This document shows, in pieces, positions 1 through 6,169 of a stretch of DNA of 6,169 nt. Within the stretch, counting starts at the first letter, position 1, and each line of letters opens with the position of its first letter. Both the position numbers and the translations under genes were made by a program. The stretch spans positions 1-6,169 of the forward strand of contig CACZSP010000173.1 in assembly GCA_902783905.1 (NCBI GenBank), given 5' to 3'. Source of the stretch: an uncultured Ruminococcus sp. GTDB lineage: Bacteria; Bacillota; Clostridia; Oscillospirales; CAG-272. Below the pieces are notes generated by a model. It made no database searches. It had not been told where the DNA came from and saw only the letters and a program-made list of their open reading frames with translations.

Positions 1-1732
1 CCGATGAGAAGGAGGCGCTGTTGCCGAGCGTTATCGAGGTGCCGCTTTCGAAAAAGCCGAGAACGTTTTTCAGCGAAACGAAGCAGTCATCGTAAGCCGG
101 GCGCGCGGTGATATCGATGGAATTGTTTCTGAACGTGATATTTGCCGCCACGTTGCGGCGAAGGACGTACCCGTTGATTTTGAACGCGGTGCCTCCGAAT
201 GACTCGTATCTGTAATAATCCGACGAAGTAAGGTAGGTTGCCGAGTTGCGGTTGGAAATACTTGCCCCGGTGATTTTCAGCGCGCGGAGAAAGGTTCCGT
301 TCCCGACCGTGAATTCATTGTCTTCGATCACGTAGTTCTGGCATCCGGGATGTTCGTACGAAAAAGCGTGACAGAACTGTTTTCCGTTGTGGGAAAACGT
401 GTTGTCGGACGAAAACGAATAAAGGGAAATCAGCGCGGAGTCGTTACCCAGTGAGGCGGAAGTCGATTTCTGATTTGAAATAAAGCGGTTGCCGGTTATC
501 CGGACGTTTATCATATTTGGCAGGTGCAGACCGCAGAAAAGGGGATTGTCGATCACGTTGTCCCTGAAGTCGAGCCCGTCGCAAATCAGGGATCCGGCGG
601 AGCTGTGATGCCCGAGAGCGACAAGTTGGGAACCCGATTTATCGCTTTTTCCGAAATAACACCCCTCGACGGTCACGTTTCTGCAGGAATGATAGTCTCC
701 GTTCTCGGCGAGGATCGGAGAATTGGCGTGGTCGGAGGTAATGGCGCCGGGGGTCGTGGATTCAAGCTGGATCGTTTCGCGCGTCAGCACGCCGTCGGTC
801 GGGAAGGTGTATCCGGCAAACATAACGTTGCGTACCGTAAAGTTTTCGCAGCCGTCGACCTGCATCGCGTGATTGTTCGGCAGATCCTTTATAACCGCGT
901 TTTCGAAAACTATGTTTTTGCCGCACGCCGTTGCCGACCACTTCATCTTCGACTGGCAGTCCCAGAATCCTCCGGAAACGCTGAAGTCCGACGTCCCCTC
1001 GGTACAGTAGGCCTGCGGGAGAGGGGTGTTGTAGACGAAAATGTTGTTTCTGGACGAACCGTTGGTGGTGATTACGGCGAAGACGCCGTACGAATAATCT
1101 CTTCTGGTCTGAAGGTCGTATCCGTTCGTCGCCTTTCTCGGAAATCCCGCAAGGCGGAGAGCGACTCCCGGCTTCATAGTTATCGAGCCGAGCGTATACT
1201 TTCCCGCGGGCAGGTAAACGGTGCCGCCGCCCTCGTCCGACAGAGCGTCAATGCATTTCTGAATAATGACGGTCGCGTCGGTCCCGGAGCGCAGGCCTTT
1301 ATCCGCTGCGTTAATGTGTTTTCCGATGACGAACGGAGTGATCTTTGCCTCGAGATCGAGGCGTTTCCCCGCGGACAGGGCTACCGTCGCCTCTTCTGCG
1401 TAAACGTTGCGGACCGTCAGCACCCCTTCAAAGGGACGAAGCGCGGTCAGGCGGATACTTCCGTCTTCGAGTGTTTCGACCGACAGAAGGGAGGGGTCTA
1501 TCCCGTCGGCGAGCCAGGGATCGAGTCCGAGATCGGAAGGAGTGAGCGTAACCGATTTTTCGTTCGGGACCGTCACTTCGTCTCCGGTCGGCACCGGTTC
1601 CTCCGTCGTCGTTTCCGGAGCGGTTTCCGGGTCGGTTTCCGGGACGGTCGTACCGTCCCCGGCGTTTTTTACGCATCCGGCAAGTGAAAACGCGAACGAC
1701 AAAAGAAGTATCAGCGAAGCAATTCGTTTCAT
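1..1732 (-). CDS. Secreted lipoprotein with pectate-lyase-3-type parallel beta-helix (C-terminus cut by window edge)
   Basis: The minus-strand frame is open from ATG at 1732 to base 1, giving 577 residues with no stop, so the C-terminus is missing. Residues 1-20 are a lipoprotein signal peptide: Lys/Arg start, hydrophobic core and lipobox LAGC, with lipidated Cys20. A Pro/Glu/Thr linker (about 30-50) follows, then a beta-rich segment (52-130) that looks like a small Ig-like domain. Residues about 139-195 carry the N-terminal signature of the pectate-lyase-3 superfamily (ADKG, SGTDAT, then GGGTVYLPAGKYTLGSI). From about 250 to 560 there are recurrent beta-helix coils of the type NVTVEGCYF and NVRITGNRF. 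Such proteins are usually extracellular carbohydrate lyases, hydrolases or binders. I cannot assign catalytic residues or a substrate. Twelve cysteines besides Cys20 fit an anaerobe. Its start overlaps the aminotransferase stop (ATGA, 1729-1732) and lacks a strong ribosome binding site, suggesting translational coupling. Confidence 0.88.
   Translation of the reverse strand, partial: MKRIASLILLLSFAFSLAGCVKNAGDGTTVPETDPETAPETTTEEPVPTGDEVTVPNEKSVTLTPSDLGLDPWLADGIDPSLLSVETLEDGSIRLTALRPFEGVLTVRNVYAEEATVALSAGKRLDLEAKITPFVIGKHINAADKGLRSGTDATVIIQKCIDALSDEGGGTVYLPAGKYTLGSITMKPGVALRLAGFPRKATNGYDLQTRRDYSYGVFAVITTNGSSRNNIFVYNTPLPQAYCTEGTSDFSVSGGFWDCQSKMKWSATACGKNIVFENAVIKDLPNNHAMQVDGCENFTVRNVMFAGYTFPTDGVLTRETIQLESTTPGAITSDHANSPILAENGDYHSCRNVTVEGCYFGKSDKSGSQLVALGHHSSAGSLICDGLDFRDNVIDNPLFCGLHLPNMINVRITGNRFISNQKSTSASLGNDSALISLYSFSSDNTFSHNGKQFCHAFSYEHPGCQNYVIEDNEFTVGNGTFLRALKITGASISNRNSATYLTSSDYYRYESFGGTAFKINGYVLRRNVAANITFRNNSIDITARPAYDDCFVSLKNVLGFFESGTSITLGNSASFSS
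1611..1646 (-). repeat. Three 12-bp tandem repeats encoding PET(D/A/T) linker
   Basis: Three consecutive 12-bp units start at 1611, 1623 and 1635. Each begins GTTTCCGG on the plus strand. Read on the minus strand they encode PETD, PETA and PETT, residues 31-42 of the lipoprotein. This is the flexible tether between the lipidated Cys20 and the folded domains. In-frame 12-bp repeats like this can gain or lose units by slippage without breaking the gene. Confidence 0.85.
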
Positions 1733-2937
1733 ATCGCAAGGTCTTCTTTCTTCCCGGTTTTTTCGGATGAAAGGCCGGAAGATTCGATGAATCTCCCGAT
1801 TCCGGCAAGGGCGTCGGTGATGTGATTGATAGAATACGCGTATGAAATCCTCGCAAACCCCTCTCCGCATTTTCCGAAGGCAGTGCCGGGGATTATCGCG
1901 ACTCCCGCCTCGTTCATAAGGCGTGAGCAGAACTCTTCGCTCGACAGGCCGAAAACTCCGATATTCGGGAAAACGTAGAATGCGCCTTCCGGCTCGAAGC
2001 AGGGTATGCCGATCCGGCGCAATCCCGACACGATGAGCCGTCTGCGGCCGTCGTATTCGGTTCTCATGAATTCAATGTCGCCGTCTCCCTCGCGAAGCGC
2101 CTCCACCGCGGCGTACTGCGCCGTCGTCGACGCGCACATGATCCCGTACTGATGTATTTTCAGCATCTGCTTCGTGATTTCCTCCGGCGCGGACGAATAA
2201 CCGAGGCGCCAGCCGGTCATGGCGTACGCCTTGGAAAAACCGCTGACGAGTACGGTGCGCTCCCTCATTCCCGGAAGAGAGGCGATCGAACAGTGCTTCT
2301 TTCCTCCGAAGGTCAGTTCGGCGTAGATCTCGTCTGAAAGGACGAAGATATCCTTTTGTCTGCATATTTCGGCTATCGGCTCGAGATCCGCCTCTTCCAT
2401 TATCGCACCCGTCGGGTTGGCGGGGTAGGGAAGGACGAGAAGTTTCGTTCTGTCTGTTATCGCGCCGAGAAGACTGTCGGGAGTCAGTTTGAATGAATCC
2501 TTTTCGTAGGTTTCGACGAAAACGGGTTTTCCTCCCGCCATCGTGACGAGCGGGCCGTAGCATACAAAGGACGGCTGCGGAACGATCACCTCGTCACCCG
2601 GGTTGAGCATGGCGCGGAAACAGAGGTCGATCGCCTCCGATCCCCCGACGGTCACGATTATTCCCGACGGGTCGGCGGGGACTGAAAAGCGTCTGCACAG
2701 ATATCCGGCAATTTCGTCGCGCAGTTCGGGAAGTCCGGCGTTCCCCGTATAGTATGTCTTTCCCATCCGCAGGCTTTCGATACCCGCGTTGACGATATGC
2801 CAGGGAGTCGCGAAATCCGGCTGGCCGACGGTCAGCGCCGTGACGTCACGGCGTCCGGACAGCATATCGAAAAATTTTCTTATTCCCGACGGCTCCAGCG
2901 AAACGGCGCTGTCGGAAAGGCGGTTCCGGTAATCCAT
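1729..2937 (-). CDS. PLP-dependent aminotransferase, class I/II (fold type I)
   Basis: This 402-residue protein has the usual length of subgroup-I aminotransferases of the aspartate/alanine/aromatic/PatA type. Visible motifs in order: VGQPDF (37-42), YTGNAGLPELR (63-73), the cofactor-phosphate loop VGGSEA (97-102), ANPTG (173-177, with the PLP-contacting Asn174), SDEIYAEL (Asp202 pairs with the pyridine nitrogen, Tyr205), and SGFSKAYAMTGWRLGY with Schiff-base Lys236. PGTAFG (350-355) and FARISYA with substrate-carboxylate Arg363 follow. The enzyme should be cytoplasmic and move an amino group from an amino acid to a 2-oxo acid. The exact substrate cannot be read from the sequence. It starts 1 base after the Lrp-like gene's stop and ends inside the lipoprotein start codon. 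An AGGGA lies at 2948-2952, 10 bases before the ATG. The neighbouring Lrp/AsnC regulator suggests control by an amino acid. Confidence 0.94.
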   Translation of the reverse strand: MDYRNRLSDSAVSLEPSGIRKFFDMLSGRRDVTALTVGQPDFATPWHIVNAGIESLRMGKTYYTGNAGLPELRDEIAGYLCRRFSVPADPSGIIVTVGGSEAIDLCFRAMLNPGDEVIVPQPSFVCYGPLVTMAGGKPVFVETYEKDSFKLTPDSLLGAITDRTKLLVLPYPANPTGAIMEEADLEPIAEICRQKDIFVLSDEIYAELTFGGKKHCSIASLPGMRERTVLVSGFSKAYAMTGWRLGYSSAPEEITKQMLKIHQYGIMCASTTAQYAAVEALREGDGDIEFMRTEYDGRRRLIVSGLRRIGIPCFEPEGAFYVFPNIGVFGLSSEEFCSRLMNEAGVAIIPGTAFGKCGEGFARISYAYSINHITDALAGIGRFIESSGLSSEKTGKKEDLAI

Positions 2938-2938
2938 T

Positions 2939-3421
2939 TCAGATCATTCCCTGATCGCGCTCGTCGCTGAAGGACTGCTCGCAGAGTTTGCCCTTTTCCT
3001 TGTATTTTTTCAGTACGAAATGTGTCGCGGTCGATCTTACGTCCTCGAGGGTCGCAAGCTTGTAGGCGACGAAATAGGCGATCTCCTTCATCGTTTTGCC
3101 CTTCATCGTAAGCAAAAGGTCGTATCCGGCGCTTGAAATGAGCGAGACGCTTTCGACTTCGGGATATCTGTAGATCCTTTCGGCTATCTTGTCGAAGCCC
3201 CTGTCGGGCGTCGGTTCAACTTTGAGCTCTATTATCGCGGAAACGTATTCCCTGTCGGTCTTGTCCCAGTCGACGAGGGCGTTGTATCCGAGTATGACTC
3301 CCTGGCGCTCGTAGTTTCTTATCCTTGCGGCTACGGCTTTTTCGTCCTCGCCTATCATCGAGGCGATCTGTTCGGCGGAAAGGCGTGCGTCCTGTTCGAG
3401 AAGGTTCAGTATGCGGTCCAT
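2939..3421 (-). CDS. Lrp/AsnC-family transcriptional regulator
   Basis: The protein is 160 residues, the normal size for this family. Residues 1-50 form the winged helix-turn-helix: MDRILNLLEQDARLSAEQIA, then a recognition helix around 26-39 and the wing-start motif GVILGYNALVD. Residues about 58-140 form the RAM (AsnC_trans_reg) ligand-binding and oligomerisation domain. It includes EVESV, the effector-pocket signature SAGYDLLL (97-104) and a final strand RSTATHFVLKKYK. The charged tail (about 143-160) extends past the domain. Family members usually sense an amino acid and control genes of its metabolism, often including their own. Here the aminotransferase starts 1 base after the TGA, making it the obvious target. 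Upstream lie a purine-rich AGAGAG ribosome binding site and a perfect dyad (3439-3456). The effector cannot be predicted. Confidence 0.93.
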   Translation of the reverse strand: MDRILNLLEQDARLSAEQIASMIGEDEKAVAARIRNYERQGVILGYNALVDWDKTDREYVSAIIELKVEPTPDRGFDKIAERIYRYPEVESVSLISSAGYDLLLTMKGKTMKEIAYFVAYKLATLEDVRSTATHFVLKKYKEKGKLCEQSFSDERDQGMI

Positions 3422-3438
3422 AATAATCTCTCTTTCAT

Positions 3439-3456
3439 CCGTAAAGTCGTTTACGG
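3439..3456. promoter_or_regulatory. Perfect 7-4-7 inverted repeat, candidate regulator operator
   Basis: CCGTAAA (3439-3445), spacer GTCG and TTTACGG (3450-3456) form a perfect dyad 18-35 bases before the Lrp-like gene's ATG. The half-site centres are 11 bp apart, about one helical turn, as expected for a protein dimer. GTAAAGT from the left arm recurs at 3470-3476. Autoregulation is common in Lrp/AsnC proteins, so a self-binding operator is the best guess. The RNA could also form a small hairpin, but the stem is AT-rich and no U-tract follows. Confidence 0.45.
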
Positions 3457-3466
3457 GAAATAATGT

Positions 3467-3495
3467 ATTGTAAAGTATTAAAAACTGTGATATAA
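3467..3495 (-). promoter_or_regulatory. Possible weak promoter for the Lrp-aminotransferase-lipoprotein cluster
   Basis: On the minus strand TACAAT (3467-3472) is a one-mismatch -10 box. The hexamer 17 bases upstream (TTATAT, 3490-3495) is a poor -35. Transcription would start near 3460, just before the dyad, a sensible place for repression. The cluster may instead, or also, be read through from the zinc-ribbon gene, since no terminator is visible between them. Confidence 0.3.
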
Positions 3496-3496
3496 T
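3468..3496 (+). promoter_or_regulatory. Plus-strand extended -10 promoter pointing antisense into the zinc-ribbon gene
   Basis: TTGTAA (3468-3473), a 17-base spacer and a perfect TATAAT (3491-3496) preceded by TG one base away (3488-3489) match the housekeeping sigma consensus with an extended -10. Predicted start is near 3503. No plus-strand gene begins here. The transcript would run antisense through 3512-4204 towards deoC. Its -35 lies over the candidate minus-strand -10 (3467-3472), so the two could compete. Confidence 0.45.
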
Positions 3497-3511
3497 GATG
3501 TTGCCGTTGCG

Positions 3512-4204
3512 TTACGACGGTTCTATCGAGGTGAATCTCCAGGACAGCACCGTATCCCGGATCACCGGAGAACCGCAGAAGGGACATTCCTTTTCGGCGG
3601 TCGATCCGAAGGTTCCTCCGCAGCGCGGACATACGAGCAGCTTTGCGGCAACGTCGTTTTCGGTGAGCTTGAGCGTGTATTTTACGGCGTATCTTTCCTC
3701 GACCGGTTTCGAGTCGAGCCGGTATCCGACCGACGCCTGATAGGTCACCGTCGCGTACTCGTTCGTCTTGCGGTAATCGCTGATCGCCGCGGCGTGTACC
3801 TTCTCATCGGTTATCGTGTGCCCCGGCGAGCGGTCCACCATTCTTTCGAGTCCCGGATCGGTGTTCGAATCCGAAAAGCTTTCCTGCCCTTCGTATCTGA
3901 TCGCAAGGTATTCGAATATCAGTTTTTTTACGGCGGTTATCGCCTCTTCGTTATGGTAGTCGGGAAAATCGGCGGTGATGCGCGGAAGATAAATAGACGT
4001 GGCTCCGAATACCGTTCTCGGCTCGGGATTGATTTCCGCCTCCCGCGCTTTCTGAACGGCGTATCTGAGATCCTCGCCGGTCAGACCTCCGGTGATCTCG
4101 GATTTTCCCTTCGAAAAAACGGCTATGAGTATTATTCCCACAATCAGCGCGCCGACGGCGGGAAGCGCGAGCAGCGCGATTATCACGATAAGAATAAACG
4201 ACAT
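3512..4204 (-). CDS. Membrane-anchored zinc-ribbon protein of unknown function
   Basis: I do not recognise a characterised family for this 230-residue protein. One strongly hydrophobic segment spans residues about 3-30, ending before SKGK, and acts as a membrane anchor. The middle (about 75-185) looks like a mixed alpha/beta domain: a helix EEAITAVKKLIFEYLAIRYE (85-104), then alternating strands such as YATVTYQASVGYRL and RYAVKYTLKL. This layout loosely recalls Tim44-like domains, a weak impression only. The C-terminus is a zinc ribbon, CPRCG (Cys192, Cys195) and CPFCG (Cys207, Cys210), ending in TVLSWRFTSIEPS. A zinc ribbon favours the cytoplasmic face, and the Lys residues after the segment agree. 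A GGAGA ribosome binding site lies about 5 bases before the ATG. It is divergent from deoC and upstream of the Lrp-like cluster. Confidence 0.8.
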   Translation of the reverse strand: MSFILIVIIALLALPAVGALIVGIILIAVFSKGKSEITGGLTGEDLRYAVQKAREAEINPEPRTVFGATSIYLPRITADFPDYHNEEAITAVKKLIFEYLAIRYEGQESFSDSNTDPGLERMVDRSPGHTITDEKVHAAAISDYRKTNEYATVTYQASVGYRLDSKPVEERYAVKYTLKLTENDVAAKLLVCPRCGGTFGSTAEKECPFCGSPVIRDTVLSWRFTSIEPS

Positions 4205-4217
4205 GGGTTCTCCGTCT

Positions 4218-4238
4218 TCCGGGCGGACGGCGCCCGGA
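4218..4238. other. GC-rich hairpin in zinc-ribbon gene leader
   Basis: TCCGGGCG (4218-4225), loop GACGG and CGCCCGGA (4231-4238) give a perfect 8-bp, mostly G-C stem. In the minus-strand mRNA it ends about 4 bases before the GGAGA ribosome binding site (around 4208-4213), so it could affect translation or 5'-end stability. On the plus strand only three T residues follow, making it at best a weak terminator for the predicted antisense transcript. Confidence 0.55.
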
Positions 4239-4239
4239 G

Positions 4240-4267
4240 TTTAAAATAATATTTATACTATTATAAA
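4240..4267 (+). promoter_or_regulatory. Probable deoC-deoD-deoB operon promoter
   Basis: TTTAAA (4240-4245), 16 bases, then TATAAA (4262-4267) fit a sigma-A promoter with a moderate -35. The predicted start near 4274 gives a short leader of about 40 bases before deoC, too short for a riboswitch. The -10 overlaps the -10 of the divergent zinc-ribbon promoter. No clear operator dyad is seen. Confidence 0.4.
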
Positions 4268-4288
4268 TCATTTTTAATCCGCGGTCAA
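4260..4288 (-). promoter_or_regulatory. Near-consensus promoter for the zinc-ribbon gene
   Basis: Read on the minus strand, TTGACC (4283-4288) and a perfect TATAAT (4260-4265) are separated by exactly 17 bases, matching 11 of 12 consensus positions. Transcription would start near 4253, giving a leader of about 49 bases that contains the GC hairpin. It is the best promoter in the window and may also feed the Lrp-like cluster downstream. Confidence 0.65.
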
Positions 4289-4314
4289 GAAAATCTTTTA
4301 AGGAGTCGAAAAAC

Positions 4315-4983
4315 ATGGAAATCAGCGAAATTCTTTCGAAATGCGATCACACTCTGCTTGCGCAGGACTCGACCTGGGAAAAGATCAGAGCGGTCTGCGA
4401 CGACGGAATAAAATACGGCACCGCGTCGGTGTGCATCCCGCCGTCTTTCGTCGAAAGGGCAAAGGATTACGCAGGCGGCAGGCTGAAGATCTGTACCGTT
4501 ATCGGGTTCCCGAACGGCTACAATACCACGGCGTCGAAGGTTTTCGAGGCGCGTGACGCGATATCGCGCGGCGCCGACGAGATAGATATGGTGATCAACG
4601 TCGGAGCGCTGAAGGACGGGGATGACGCTTTCGTTGAAAACGAGATCCGCGAGATAAAAAAGGCGTGCGGGGACAAGATCCTCAAGGTCATCATCGAGAC
4701 CTGTCTTTTGACCGAGGACGAAAAGATCCGCTGCTGCCGCATAGTCACCGCGGCGGGAGCCGACTTCATCAAGACGTCTACCGGCTTTTCCACCGGAGGA
4801 GCCACCCGGGAGGACGTCGCCCTTATGAGAAAGTATTCGGGCAGCGAAGTAAAGGTCAAGGCGGCCGGAGGGATCGCCGACCTGCGCGACGCCGAGGATT
4901 TCATCGCCCTCGGAGCCGACCGCCTCGGCACCAGCCGCGTCGTCAAAGCGGTCAAGGCGATGGAAAAGGCGGGCGGGAAATGA
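4315..4983 (+). CDS. deoC: Deoxyribose-phosphate aldolase
   Basis: This enzyme cleaves 2-deoxy-D-ribose-5-phosphate to glyceraldehyde-3-phosphate and acetaldehyde in the cytoplasm, the last step of deoxynucleoside breakdown. The 222-residue length matches the short Bacillus/Clostridium form (E. coli DeoC is about 259). It is a TIM-barrel class I aldolase. Visible motifs: DHT (11-13), SVCIPP (38-43), CTVIGFPNGYNTT (60-72), EIDMVINVGALKDG with catalytic Asp91, VIIETCLLT (125-133), FIKTSTGFSTGGAT with Schiff-base Lys153, VKAAGGI with the second catalytic Lys182, and the phosphate-binding end GTSR (205-208). After AAGGI the usual Arg-Thr is replaced by Ala-Asp, a minor variation. An AAGGAG ribosome binding site (4300-4305) lies 9 bases before the ATG, fixing the start. 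The stop overlaps the deoD start (ATGA, 4980-4983). Confidence 0.97.
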   Translation: MEISEILSKCDHTLLAQDSTWEKIRAVCDDGIKYGTASVCIPPSFVERAKDYAGGRLKICTVIGFPNGYNTTASKVFEARDAISRGADEIDMVINVGALKDGDDAFVENEIREIKKACGDKILKVIIETCLLTEDEKIRCCRIVTAAGADFIKTSTGFSTGGATREDVALMRKYSGSEVKVKAAGGIADLRDAEDFIALGADRLGTSRVVKAVKAMEKAGGK

Positions 4984-6169
4984 ACACGCCGACGCCGCAC
5001 ATTGCCGCGAAACCCGGCGACTTTGCAAAAACCGTGCTGATGCCGGGAGACCCGAAAAGGTCCCGCTTTATCGCCGAACGTTTTCTTGACGAGGCGCGCC
5101 TGGTCAACGACGTTCGCGGAATTCAGGGATACACGGGTTTCTACAAGGGGAAAAGAGTTTCGGTCATGGCTTCCGGTATGGGTCAGCCGTCGATCGGCAT
5201 TTATTCATACGAGCTGTTCAATTTCTTCGGAGTCGAAGCGATCATCCGCGTCGGGTCCTGCGGGGGATTCGACCCCGGACTTCACGTGCGCGACATTATC
5301 CTTGCCGAGGGCGCCTGCACCAACGGAAACTACGCGTCCCAGTTCAGACTTCCGGGGACTTTCGCTCCGATAGCCGATTTCGGACTTCTCTGCCGCGCCG
5401 CCTCCGAATGCGAACGCCTGGGCGCAAGATACAAGGTCGGAAACATCTTTTCGTCGGATATGTACTACGACGACGCCTCCAGCGGCATGGACTGGCAGAA
5501 GATGGGCGTGCTGGGGGTCGAAATGGAATCGGCCGCCCTCTACTGCAACGCCGCGCGGGCGGGGAAGAAGGCGCTGTCTATCTGCACCGTAAGCGATTCC
5601 TTCGTTTATCCGGAGGAAAACACGTCCGCCGAAGAGCGTGAGATCTCCTTCACGAAAATGATGGAGATCGCCCTCGAAACGGCGGAGGGATGACGGAGTC
5701 CGATATGGCCAAAAGAGTATTTCTTATCGTTCTCGACAGCTTCGGCGTCGGAGAGGCGCCCGACGCCTGGCGCTGGAACGACGAAGGCTCCGACACTCTC
5801 GGAGCCGTCAGAAACGATCCCGCATTCGACTGTCCCAACCTTGCATCCCTCGGCCTTTTCAATATCGAGGGCGTCGGCGGAGGCGTCGCGTCTGCCGCCG
5901 GTGTTTTCGGCAGGATGCGGGAGGCGTCGAACGGCAAGGACACGACCATCGGTCACTGGGAGATAGCCGGACTCGTTTCCGAAAAACCGCTCCCGACCTA
6001 TCCCGAAGGATTCCCGCCCGAAGTGATAGAGGAATTCTCCCGTCTGACCGGCAGGGGAGTGCTCTGCAACAGACCGTATTCGGGGACCGACGTGATACGC
6101 GACTACGGTAAAAAGCATATCGAGACCGGGGATCTCATCGTTTACACCTCTGCCGACAGCGTGTTCCAG

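Overview
The window most likely comes from a Gram-positive, Bacillota/Clostridia-type genome with moderately high GC and AT-rich intergenic promoters. The evidence is a short clostridial-style DeoC, AAGGAG-type ribosome binding sites, a lipobox lipoprotein with a Pro/Thr/Glu linker, and gene pairs that abut or overlap by an ATGA. This is inferred from style, not from a marker gene. No RNA gene, CRISPR array, insertion sequence or phage gene is visible, and no gene-free stretch exceeds about 110 bases.

Left arm (minus strand, read right to left). A 230-residue membrane-anchored zinc-ribbon protein of unknown function (4204-3512) has its own near-consensus promoter. After an AT-rich gap of about 90 bases comes a tight cluster: an Lrp/AsnC-family regulator (3421-2939), a class I/II PLP aminotransferase (2937-1729) and a large parallel beta-helix lipoprotein (1732 to beyond the window start). 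The regulator and aminotransferase are 1 base apart. The aminotransferase and lipoprotein share a 4-base ATGA overlap. The three are therefore probably one transcript, linking amino-acid sensing and transamination to a surface protein that may bind or cut polysaccharide.

Right arm (plus strand). deoC (4315-4983), deoD (4980-5693) and deoB (5705 to beyond the window end) form a nucleoside-salvage operon. DeoD phosphorolyses purine (deoxy)nucleosides to base and (deoxy)ribose-1-phosphate. DeoB moves the phosphate to C5. DeoC splits deoxyribose-5-phosphate into glyceraldehyde-3-phosphate and acetaldehyde. Together they feed nucleoside sugar into glycolysis.

The genes belong to recognisable families, and I see no clearly new defence or mobile system. 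The most interesting unexplained structure is regulatory. It comprises a perfect 7+4+7 dyad just upstream of the Lrp-like gene, an extended -10 promoter facing the 'wrong' way and predicted to make antisense RNA to the zinc-ribbon gene, overlapping divergent promoters between that gene and deoC, and a GC-rich hairpin beside the zinc-ribbon gene's ribosome binding site.
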